Assembly (NCBI GenBank): GCA_002722595.1
Contig: PBMO01000039.1
Span: 1-38,292, forward strand
DNA length: 38,292 nt
Source of the DNA: Methanobacteriota archaeon
Lineage (GTDB): Archaea > Thermoplasmatota > Poseidoniia > Poseidoniales > Thalassarchaeaceae
Reading direction: 5' to 3'
Below are positions 8,383-17,301 of the stretch, one piece after another. How positions within the stretch are numbered: position 1 is the first letter of the stretch; each line of letters starts with the position of its first letter. The notes beneath the pieces are model-generated. The model did not search any database, was not told where the DNA came from, and saw nothing but the letters and a program-made list of their open reading frames with translations. The translations under genes were made by a program, and so were the position numbers.

Positions 8383-9342
8383 GAATATCAGGATCCAATA
8401 AGTTGCAGGTGCGACAAGAATAAACGAGTCAATTCGATCTAGCAATCCACCATGTCCGGGTAGCATTTGTGACCAATCCTTGATTCCAAGGTCGCGTTTT
8501 ATGGATGACAGCATCAAGTCACCAGTTGTACCAACAATTGCTAGAATTACCCCTAGAAGGGCTGTGACCATAGCATCAAGTTCAGGAAGTAGTGGTTGTG
8601 CTAAGTATCCAACTATACCGGCTGAAATCACTCCCCCAAAAACACCTTCCCAAGTTTTCTTTGGAGATAGAATTGGTCTGAAAGAATGTTTCCCAATCAA
8701 TCGGCCCCAAATTAGTGCAAATGAATCAGTTATAGCGACATTAACAATCGCAAAAATACACGCACCAGCACCTATTGAATTTAGATGCAATAGGAATATA
8801 CTATGCAGGAAGAACCAGATTAGAACAAATCCGATGAATGCTTGGCCAATATCTCTTGTTATATTCGCACTTCTATCTTGAATAATGGGCACAGCCCATG
8901 TCCCAAATGCACCAATGAATAAGGCCAAACCAAGAAGTCCTGAACCCTCTTCGCCAGCCCAATCGAGATATTGGTTTTCTTTCAATAAAACAGCCGATAT
9001 TATCAATCCAATCAATGTCAAAGAACCTACACGTTGCATCCATTTGTCCTGAAAATCAATGCCTATACAGTACTCTCTGTGTGCAGCAATTGCAAAGAAT
9101 CCAACTAAGATACTCCATGTGATTATTCCAAATTCTAGCATAGAAAATATCAGGATTAGCAATGGTATGGCGACAAAGGTTCTTGTCCACAAATTACGAA
9201 TCGCCTCTTGTGATTTATTCCAACGTATTGCCGTAAACAAAGTTAGCAGGCCTACCATTCCCCCAACAAACCCCATCATGATTGGCGCAGCAAATTCGAG
9301 GGCTTCTGTTTGAATCCCAAGTTCCATGCACGTGGGAATCAA
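8371..9342 (-). CDS. cdsA: Bacterial-type phosphatidate cytidylyltransferase (CdsA family)
   Basis: Polytopic; C-terminal signature SSIKRDLGIKDWSQMLPGHGGLLDRIDS matches the CDP-DAG synthase signature S-x-x-K-R-x4-K-D...P-x-H-G-G-x-x-D-R-x-D. Confidence 0.9.
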   Translation of the reverse strand: MIPTCMELGIQTEALEFAAPIMMGFVGGMVGLLTLFTAIRWNKSQEAIRNLWTRTFVAIPLLILIFSMLEFGIITWSILVGFFAIAAHREYCIGIDFQDKWMQRVGSLTLIGLIISAVLLKENQYLDWAGEEGSGLLGLALFIGAFGTWAVPIIQDRSANITRDIGQAFIGFVLIWFFLHSIFLLHLNSIGAGACIFAIVNVAITDSFALIWGRLIGKHSFRPILSPKKTWEGVFGGVISAGIVGYLAQPLLPELDAMVTALLGVILAIVGTTGDLMLSSIKRDLGIKDWSQMLPGHGGLLDRIDSFILVAPATYWILIFLGS

Positions 9343-9363
9343 AGTCGGTTCTTAACAAGATAC

Positions 9364-10248
9364 TCAGCGTGCGGTGATATCCACAACAATATGTCGTTTA
9401 TGTGGAGCATACCATTTGACATATTCAATATTAGTGACTTCACATTCAAAGTTACCTAGAGAAGTTAATTGTGCAACAATTTCTCGAGCTGTTTTTTCTT
9501 CTTCTCCATCAATTGCCAATCCATGTACATGCAGTGTCCCACCTGTCGGTTTCAGTGCTCCTATTGCCTTGCCATATCCCTCTTCTGCACTGGGTAAAAG
9601 ACCAAGATTTACTCTATCAAATATAGCTTCAAATTTCACATCACGATTATCTCCCTCGATTATCGTGCATTTATCAGCCACACCATTTTGATTCAATGAC
9701 CAACGTAAGCATTCAATTGCAGTTGGATTCCATTCACAGGCAACAACATGTTTTGCAGAACGCCCTTTTCCTCGTTGCCCATTTGGCCCTCTCGTTCCTT
9801 CAGAGAGAAATGGCAATGTATAATATCCAATACCTGCATATAAATCAAGAACGTTTTCTCCGCTAAAATCAGCATTTGCTATTCTACCACGTTCAGTGAC
9901 GTTTCCTGCGCTCCACATACACTTGGTAAAATGGTAGCCAAATTCAATACCATGCTCCCTGCGGACAATCCAATCATCATCTCCTCGCAATAGTTTAACT
10001 CCACTCTCTCGGAATTGGCCGCGCACCTCGCCCATAATTGCAACGCGTTGAACTTGAAGTGCTTCCGCAACTATTGTCCATAATTCTTCACTATGGTGCC
10101 ACAATCTATCAGGAAATGACATTTCAGGGAGTATGACTAGATCTGAAAACTTCTCCCACCTCTTTGGAATTGGTCCTGGTAACTGCCCTTGATGGAAGTC
10201 TAACAATGATTTTTCCAAGCGCTCATGGGGTGAACGAGACTTGGCCAT
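9364..10248 (-). CDS. taw2: Taw2/TYW2-like class I SAM-dependent tRNA-Phe wybutosine biosynthesis transferase
   Basis: FGYHFTKCMWSAGNVTERGRIA, VLDLYAGIGYYTLPFL, VVACEWNPTAIECLRWSLNQNGV, FDRVNLGLLPSAEEGY: Taw2/TYW2 motifs. ATG at 10248 (MAKSRSPHERLEK) preferred over the longer ORF reaching 10311. Confidence 0.85.
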   Translation of the reverse strand: MAKSRSPHERLEKSLLDFHQGQLPGPIPKRWEKFSDLVILPEMSFPDRLWHHSEELWTIVAEALQVQRVAIMGEVRGQFRESGVKLLRGDDDWIVRREHGIEFGYHFTKCMWSAGNVTERGRIANADFSGENVLDLYAGIGYYTLPFLSEGTRGPNGQRGKGRSAKHVVACEWNPTAIECLRWSLNQNGVADKCTIIEGDNRDVKFEAIFDRVNLGLLPSAEEGYGKAIGALKPTGGTLHVHGLAIDGEEEKTAREIVAQLTSLGNFECEVTNIEYVKWYAPHKRHIVVDITAR

Positions 10249-10322
10249 ACTTACTCGTCGAGCCACTACCCAATTAAACCAGCACAATCTCAACCAATTC
10301 GATGCAGGCACATGGGACCCGT

Positions 10323-13313
10323 ATGGCTTGGCTAATTCTGGTCCTTCTATTGTTACCCTGTGGTCTTCAAACAGTTTCTGCTGATCCCGGTGCAGGTAAT
10401 GAAGAAGTAGTCAATACAATTTGTCAAACTTGGAATAGTACATCTGGTATCTGCGACGATTACAATTTTGCTGATGACGAAACAGCGTCACAAGAGTGGA
10501 TTGAAGGACGTTACAATGTGCATATGGCCAATGCAACTACAATGTCTGTCACACTTGAGTGGGCAGTTCACGAAATACGGAGAGACAATGTTCTACTGGA
10601 AGACCTCCCTCTAGGAAATGGTTCTAACTCTGAATCTGATGGCATTCCAGCCGATTATATTCGTAATTATCTTGATTATCCAACACCACAAGGATCTGTC
10701 AGAGACGTACTGTCAGATTCTGTGACCTCGACAGTATCTAGTTTGATTAACAATGGATTTGGCACAACTACTGATGTTCAAACAACTTATGTAAATCAAA
10801 TGACATATGAAGATCAAAATATTGAGTGTACAGATGACAAAGATTTTGACAGTGCAGATGAAGTAGCTGGATTACCAAATGATGCATATAATCCTCCAAT
10901 TTGTCTCCGCTCTACTCTTTCGATTATCATCGACCCTGCGGAGATTGGGTTGGCATCCTCAGGATTTGATATTGAGCGAACATATCAGGGCCTTTTGACT
11001 ATGGGGAGTACGGTTCGAACAGATTTGAATCTGACAGCTCTCCCCGGACATCTAGCATCTTACGAGTTTGTACCACCCACATATGGAACTTTAGTTGATG
11101 TCAGCAATAGTGGTGATTTGATAGCAGCCACATCGGGAGGAAATTCATACAGTTATGGTCGATGGACTGTAAATCACAAGGATGCTGATGACGAACAATG
11201 GCTGAACGAATCAATTTCGATTACAATGGGTCGGCGTTCCACTACAACCGAACCAGTGAATATTGATTTGGATAATGATCGTGGAGTACGATTTGAAATA
11301 CTGGTTGATGCATATGATGAAAGAACAACAATGGTTCAACTTCGCCTTGCTCTCCATTATGTGAGTGGAGAAACTCTCAGTAACTGGGGATGGGATTTCG
11401 GAGATGAAAGGATATCGATTCCTTGGGTTACATCCGATGGATTACGTTTAGCCCATCATTCTGGTTTAGCAGATATTAGTGAGGACTTTGCATCCAGAAT
11501 TCCAGTTGATGAATTGAATAATATCATTATGGAATATAGTCCAACTGACGTTTCATTTGATGAGTTTGAATTTACCATGGCAGACAATTCAGGTGGACTT
11601 GACTTCCAGCATACACCAGGTTCTACTTGTTCAGAACCCTCCTCAAGTTACTGGTGTATTCTTGGTGAGGATGCAATGAATGGAACTTATCCAGTTTATC
11701 TGGAAACAAAATCAAATATTTTTGATATAGAGTTTGGTACATTTATTTCTGCATTGGCTGATAAGTACGATATAGACTTACTAGGTTATGACCCATCAAT
11801 AATTACCCTTGAAGATAGAGAAGCATTACTCAATGGGGTTAGGGTTGGAGGGGATTTTGATTCTCCTGATCTGAATAATTGGATTGATTCAGACTTACCA
11901 AAGGCAGATATCCACTTGGAAATAGTTCTTCCAAGCTATATCCGATCAATGGAGGGCGATTCAAGTCGCATCACAATTGAACACATATTGGGTCAACAGG
12001 ATACACATTCGCTTTCTTTCACCGGACAACAACCATATGATTGGCGTCATTCAATTTGCCGTGAATCTGGTTGTAGTGAGGATAGTGTTGACCTGATTTG
12101 TGGTCCAATGCAAAGTACCTGTATAGGGGTCAACATAGATACCATATTTTCGGATTTAAACATCAATGAGTGGAGTCAAACTGTAGAAATGTCTGCTGAA
12201 GGTAGCGCTGAAATTTTGATTCATAGAATAGGAGTCCCTGACAGCATTCTTGAGGATAATGATAATTTGGAGATAGAAGCGATTCCTTCAGATATGATTC
12301 GCCGAATTGTTCATCTTGGAGATCAAGTAGATGGTGGATTATTGGGTCCGCTAGAGGATTCAATCACAGTCCCTATTGGTGATGAAGATATACCATTTGA
12401 GTTGTCAGCAATAGGCATCAATAGATTTGCAGATGATGTTGCCAGAATAGTAGAGAACAATTTGAATGAAGAGATTCAGGAATCCCTGCAAGAACTTAAC
12501 AGTGACCAAGAGGATATATTGATCGAGAATCCAGGGCATATTTCGATTTCAGTAAAAGTCGATGGACTGGGTTTGGATTCTACCAGTACACTATCTGATT
12601 ATCGTCCAATTCGAATATTAATTGAAATTTCCAAAGTCGATTTCAAGGTTGAATATACTGGTGATTTATTTGGTGGAGAAGAATCCGTAGAATCAACTAT
12701 TGGACTTTGGCAAAAATCAATCTTAGCCTCAAATGGAATGAGTGGTGTCGAAGTGCCACCCGGCGAAGATATTGTCGCGGATGATATTGCGGCAATATTT
12801 ATTGAAACAGAGGATGGGATTATATCACCATCAGTAAGACTTCGAATAACACTCCCATGGGGCATTCGTTTTTCACAATTTGAGAGCGATATGGGCCGTG
12901 GCGAATTATCTGATAGCGATGGTTCTCAAACTTTGACTTACTATGCGCCAATTTGTACGGCAAATACTCACGAGGAATGTGATGAAGTCTCAGATACGGT
13001 TTCATTCCGAATGCTGGTCGGAGTAGATTACATTCTAAGTCAATTAATGGGTTATCTTTCTGTAATTTTTGGCTTATTCGCACTTCTATTTATTTGGCGA
13101 AGAAGTCGTAAAAAACGAAAGCGTGAACGAAAGAAAGCGCGTGAGGAATCTGAGCGAGTGGGCCAAAGAGTATCAGACTTGAACTTCGACCTACCATCTC
13201 CAATATTGAATGAAGAATCCTATGCAGATGGTAGTTTACCTGAGATGAGCGAATTTGGTGGCCTTGATAAAAAAGGGAATATTGCTGGTGAATCTTGGGA
13301 CGATTTCTATTAG
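10323..13313 (+). CDS. Large exported, C-terminally anchored surface protein of unknown function
   Basis: Signal peptide MAWLILVLLLLPCGLQTVSAD; about 900 aa extracellular region; TM LMGYLSVIFGLFALLFIW followed by RRSRKKRKRERKK stop-transfer and a short cytoplasmic tail. The ORF extends to 10302. Confidence 0.85.
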   Translation: MAWLILVLLLLPCGLQTVSADPGAGNEEVVNTICQTWNSTSGICDDYNFADDETASQEWIEGRYNVHMANATTMSVTLEWAVHEIRRDNVLLEDLPLGNGSNSESDGIPADYIRNYLDYPTPQGSVRDVLSDSVTSTVSSLINNGFGTTTDVQTTYVNQMTYEDQNIECTDDKDFDSADEVAGLPNDAYNPPICLRSTLSIIIDPAEIGLASSGFDIERTYQGLLTMGSTVRTDLNLTALPGHLASYEFVPPTYGTLVDVSNSGDLIAATSGGNSYSYGRWTVNHKDADDEQWLNESISITMGRRSTTTEPVNIDLDNDRGVRFEILVDAYDERTTMVQLRLALHYVSGETLSNWGWDFGDERISIPWVTSDGLRLAHHSGLADISEDFASRIPVDELNNIIMEYSPTDVSFDEFEFTMADNSGGLDFQHTPGSTCSEPSSSYWCILGEDAMNGTYPVYLETKSNIFDIEFGTFISALADKYDIDLLGYDPSIITLEDREALLNGVRVGGDFDSPDLNNWIDSDLPKADIHLEIVLPSYIRSMEGDSSRITIEHILGQQDTHSLSFTGQQPYDWRHSICRESGCSEDSVDLICGPMQSTCIGVNIDTIFSDLNINEWSQTVEMSAEGSAEILIHRIGVPDSILEDNDNLEIEAIPSDMIRRIVHLGDQVDGGLLGPLEDSITVPIGDEDIPFELSAIGINRFADDVARIVENNLNEEIQESLQELNSDQEDILIENPGHISISVKVDGLGLDSTSTLSDYRPIRILIEISKVDFKVEYTGDLFGGEESVESTIGLWQKSILASNGMSGVEVPPGEDIVADDIAAIFIETEDGIISPSVRLRITLPWGIRFSQFESDMGRGELSDSDGSQTLTYYAPICTANTHEECDEVSDTVSFRMLVGVDYILSQLMGYLSVIFGLFALLFIWRRSRKKRKRERKKAREESERVGQRVSDLNFDLPSPILNEESYADGSLPEMSEFGGLDKKGNIAGESWDDFY

Positions 13314-15004
13314 TGTAATTCTCGCCATATTCTCTGTGCTAAAGCAGGTCCAATTCCTTTCACATTAGCCAAGTCATCTATGCTAGCATGTTCAATTCCC
13401 TTCCGTCCACCGAAGTGTCGCAATAATTCTTGTAATCGCTTCGCTCCGAGACCTTCCACCGCTTCCAATGGATCAGATAGATTCTTTTTATTCCGTTTCT
13501 TCTTGTGAAAATTATTGACAAATCGATGCGCTTCGTCTCTAGCAAAAATTAACACTCTTCCGTGCCTATCAAGAATTAAGTCTTCATGGTCAATGCGATG
13601 AATCGTTTCATCACGTTTGGCGAGTGCAGCTATAGGTACCAACTCACTCAAATCCATTTTACTCAATAATGAACTGATTTCTTTGAGGTGAATAATACCT
13701 CCATCAATCAATAGTAAATCAGGCCACATTTTTTGTTTCCTTGCCCAACGTTCGACTACATGTCTCATCATCCGCACATCATCCATAGATTGATCCTTGA
13801 CAATATAGGTCCGGTATTCCTTCTTTTCAGGCCTCCCATTTTTCAGACAAATACTAGCTCCAACACGGACATCCCCTTGCAATTGGGCCATATCAAAACA
13901 GACGATGTGATCTAAACTCTTCATTCCGAGGACTTTTGCGCCATCATCGGATGCACGTTGTTCAAGACTACCACTTTCTTTTCTTTGGTACCGAAGCAAT
14001 TGTGCTTCTGCATTTGTATCCGCCATGCGTCTCAATTTAGTCAATTCACCCCGCTGAGGATTCTTAACTACCACTTTTGCTCCACGCCGTTCCGAAAGCC
14101 AGTTTTCCATCCATTCACCTATGGGTGCGGGGACCAATATCGTCTTAGGTGGCCGTCGTTGGGAATAATGCTCAGACAAAACCCTAGATATTGATTCGGA
14201 GATATCTCCTCTATGCATAAGAGGATATTGGGATTGACCTACAACAATACCACCTTCTGTTGAGAGCATAACAACTGTACCCAAGTCCCCTTGATTTGCA
14301 AAACCAACAGCATCACATTCCTGATAGAATCTTGAGTGAATTATTTGTTGCGAGATTGTATGTTGTACAGCAGCAATCATATCTCGTGTTTGAGCTGCTG
14401 CCTCATAGCGCAAGTTATCGCTATGTTCGTCCATTTCTTTCTGTAAACTTTCAATCAGCAATCGCGCATCACCATCAAGCACTGAAATTACAGCATTAAT
14501 TCTCTGCGTGTAATCAAAATTCGAAGATTCAATGTACCCAAATGGGATGTTATTTCTTTTATCTCGTATTCCAAAAAAACGTCTCAGGATTTTGATAACT
14601 TGTTTGGCAGCCTTAGCCTCGGGAAAGGGTCCCCAAAGTTTAGCACCCTTTGGAGGATGACGTGTGTACAATATTCTTGGTTCTTCATCATTTGAAAGTG
14701 CAATGAAAGGAAAACTCTTGTCGTCTTTGAGTAATGAATTGTAACGAGGTTTGTGCTCTCGAATTAATTGCCTTTCCAAGATTAATGCTTCTCCAGGAGT
14801 GCTGGTTACTATGCAATCTATTCGGTCAGCCTTTGTAATCAATATTGGAATCATTTCTCTGTCAGGTTTTTTCGCAAAGTATGCGCGCACACGATCTCTT
14901 AGATGTGTTGCTTTACCCACGTATAGGACTCTTCCCTCCTCTGTTTTGAATAGATATACCCCTGGTTGCGTGGGAAGGTGAAGTGATGACGGATTGACAG
15001 ACAT
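13310..15004 (-). CDS. uvrC: UvrABC excinuclease subunit C
   Basis: GIY-YIG domain LPTQPGVYLFKTEEGRVLYVGKATHLRDRVRAYF; UVR segment LRYEAAAQTRDMIAAV; RNase H-like CFDMAQLQGDVRVGAS...PDLLLIDGG...RDEAHRFVNNFHKKKR; C-terminal HhH GLGAKRLQELLRHFGG...VKGIGPALAQRIW. Start MSVNPSSLHL at 15004 preferred over 15040. Confidence 0.95.
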   Translation of the reverse strand: MSVNPSSLHLPTQPGVYLFKTEEGRVLYVGKATHLRDRVRAYFAKKPDREMIPILITKADRIDCIVTSTPGEALILERQLIREHKPRYNSLLKDDKSFPFIALSNDEEPRILYTRHPPKGAKLWGPFPEAKAAKQVIKILRRFFGIRDKRNNIPFGYIESSNFDYTQRINAVISVLDGDARLLIESLQKEMDEHSDNLRYEAAAQTRDMIAAVQHTISQQIIHSRFYQECDAVGFANQGDLGTVVMLSTEGGIVVGQSQYPLMHRGDISESISRVLSEHYSQRRPPKTILVPAPIGEWMENWLSERRGAKVVVKNPQRGELTKLRRMADTNAEAQLLRYQRKESGSLEQRASDDGAKVLGMKSLDHIVCFDMAQLQGDVRVGASICLKNGRPEKKEYRTYIVKDQSMDDVRMMRHVVERWARKQKMWPDLLLIDGGIIHLKEISSLLSKMDLSELVPIAALAKRDETIHRIDHEDLILDRHGRVLIFARDEAHRFVNNFHKKKRNKKNLSDPLEAVEGLGAKRLQELLRHFGGRKGIEHASIDDLANVKGIGPALAQRIWRELH

Positions 15005-15060
15005 CAATGCACCCAAACTACCCGAAAACGCCACCATCAATCAATCCTCGCTTGCTGGAC

Positions 15061-15076
15061 AGTATGTTCGCATACT
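15061..15076. promoter_or_regulatory. Inverted repeat AGTATG-TTCG-CATACT
   Basis: Perfect 6-bp arms, TTCG loop, in the uvrC/STAND divergent intergenic region. Confidence 0.5.
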
Positions 15077-15134
15077 CGAAAACTAAGCACAATATGGGTG
15101 AAGTGTCTTGTGCAAGAGAGGTTCCGGGACTTCC

Positions 15135-17234
15135 ATGCTGCCCGAGTCAATGGCACGAATTCTTCGTCTTTTGGCTCGTTTTCCTGATGAGATGTTAACT
15201 GCATGGGATGTGCCTAGAGACCTTTCCTTACCAGGTTTATCGGATTCCTTAGGGTTGGTTCGTAGTGCTCTGCATGAACCGCTAAAGAGTCTTGAGGAAA
15301 AAGGATTGATTGAAACTCGTCAGGCTCATGTGATTGGAGGTGGGTCTCGTAAAAGGACGGTAATTCACATCACAAGTTTAGGGCGAAAGGAAATTTCTCA
15401 ATTGATGCCACTTAATGGGCCTCAAAAGGAAAGAAACCTAGTTGAGGGATTGTATGGTCGCGAATCAGAAATACAACAAATAGAATCGATGTTGAGTAAA
15501 GGTTCTGTAGTGTTGACTGGGATTCCTGGAATTGGTAAATCTGCACTACTAAAAGCAATTTCTTTCAAAACAAAGCACGTCACCATGAATTCAACAATGG
15601 ATGTCCAAGGACTTGTTGCAGAGTGGCTCGCCACCTCGGATCCACCAAACGATTTGGAAACACAAGTAGAGATGCTTTCTACTTGTGGCTATGTTGTTGT
15701 TGATGAAGTTCAAGAAGTCCATTCAAGGCATAGAAAAGGAGTGTATGACTTGTTGCAGAAATTGATTGATTCAGATGTGACAGTAGCCATCGGAGTGAGA
15801 GCCCCAAGCCCATTCAAAGCTGACATTACATTGGAAGGAATCAGTTTGGACGCGGCTCAAAAGTTGCTTGGAAATGAAATTGATAGTGATATCACTGCGG
15901 ATGTGTGTGCGGCTCTAGATGGTCACCCACTTGCCTTACATCTTTGGTCTCCAAATGACTGTTTACCTGAGGCTAGTAATGCAGTTCAAGAATTTGTAGA
16001 GAACACAATTCTCGCTAATCTATCCAAGCATGTTCGGAGTGATCTTGACTCACTAAGTTTTGAGCCACGGCCAGTGTCTGGCGAACATCTTCATGACTTT
16101 GAGATTTCAATTCTTGATGATGCGGCTCTACTGAGATGGCCAAATGGCCAAGTCGAAGTTCAGCATCTGGTTAGAAATGTACGTCGTGTAGCATCAGAAA
16201 ATCCGGAATTAATCCATCGCGAAGCAGTAAAACGCTGGGTTCGTATTCAAGATGTGGAGGCACGTTGGTTTGAGGCTTACCATCGAACTATGAGTGGAGA
16301 AGATACCACTGATTTTATTATTGAAAATCAGGAATCTCTTATGCATTCCAGTTCAGCAACAGCAAGTCTCCTAGATGATGCCTTGAACCTCCTACCAGAT
16401 TCTCATGAATTACGAAGAATGGCTGCCAACTTGGCTCTAGAGAGGGGTGAATTTAATATCGCCTCAGAATATCTTGATGATCTTCCTGAGCCAGATTATT
16501 TACTACTAGCTAGGTTATATCGTAGTCAAGGTAACAAAAGAGCTGCTGATGAGGCAGAAAATCAAGCAATGAACTCACTTTCAAAGTCAGATGCTGCACG
16601 TATGAAACTATCAAGAATAGTGGCTCTAATTGATGATAGACTTCCAGATGAGATTAATGATGTATCCATTGCTCAGAAAGAAATATCGGAACTGAATCTA
16701 GCAGAATTTAACCCTAAAGAGAAAAAATCAGCGATTGTATTAATTGCAATATTGAAACACAGAATAGCCTTGTTAAATGACACTCACCAGATTGCCATAT
16801 CAGTAAGAGAAAATTTATCTAAAATTGCAGGAAATAGTGATCCAATAATTGAAAGAATGTTGCATATTGAGAACCATCACTTTGCTACCAATGAAAGCTC
16901 AAAACAATTTGAGGCGGAAGCAGCAATGCGTCGATTGGTTGGTCGCACAACAGATCCGATACAACGGGTGTCTCTTGGGTTGAACCTAGTTCAAGCACAA
17001 GCCCGAACTAATTCTCTTGGCGCGCTCACAACATTAGAAAATTTACATAAGATTCCATTGCCATTGGATAGGGCTGCAGGCCGTCGTTTAGATGCAATCA
17101 TTTGGTTTTGGAAAGGTTATTTGAGTACCGATCAAAAGTTGACTTTTTGGAGGGAATCAATTTTTCGATTCAGACGAGCAGAATGTCCCAATGCCGCGGC
17201 ATCTTTGACTGCTCGAATGCATCGAGAATTGTGA
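15135..17234 (+). CDS. wHTH-STAND-type P-loop ATPase with C-terminal helical repeats
   Basis: N-terminal winged-helix-like region (VRSALHEPLKSLEEKGLIETRQAHVIGGGSRKRTVIHITSLGRKEI); Walker A VLTGIPGIGKSALLKAI; Walker B YVVVDEVQEVHS; DGHPLALHLW as in STAND ATPases; helical-repeat C-terminus. The ORF track start at 15108 is TTG; ATG 15135 preferred. Confidence 0.85.
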   Translation: MLPESMARILRLLARFPDEMLTAWDVPRDLSLPGLSDSLGLVRSALHEPLKSLEEKGLIETRQAHVIGGGSRKRTVIHITSLGRKEISQLMPLNGPQKERNLVEGLYGRESEIQQIESMLSKGSVVLTGIPGIGKSALLKAISFKTKHVTMNSTMDVQGLVAEWLATSDPPNDLETQVEMLSTCGYVVVDEVQEVHSRHRKGVYDLLQKLIDSDVTVAIGVRAPSPFKADITLEGISLDAAQKLLGNEIDSDITADVCAALDGHPLALHLWSPNDCLPEASNAVQEFVENTILANLSKHVRSDLDSLSFEPRPVSGEHLHDFEISILDDAALLRWPNGQVEVQHLVRNVRRVASENPELIHREAVKRWVRIQDVEARWFEAYHRTMSGEDTTDFIIENQESLMHSSSATASLLDDALNLLPDSHELRRMAANLALERGEFNIASEYLDDLPEPDYLLLARLYRSQGNKRAADEAENQAMNSLSKSDAARMKLSRIVALIDDRLPDEINDVSIAQKEISELNLAEFNPKEKKSAIVLIAILKHRIALLNDTHQIAISVRENLSKIAGNSDPIIERMLHIENHHFATNESSKQFEAEAAMRRLVGRTTDPIQRVSLGLNLVQAQARTNSLGALTTLENLHKIPLPLDRAAGRRLDAIIWFWKGYLSTDQKLTFWRESIFRFRRAECPNAAASLTARMHREL

Positions 17235-17301
17235 CACAGTTCTTTTGAAGGACGAACTTAAGACCGAAAGCATTCAATGGGATGTTCGCTAGCATTGAGA
17301 C

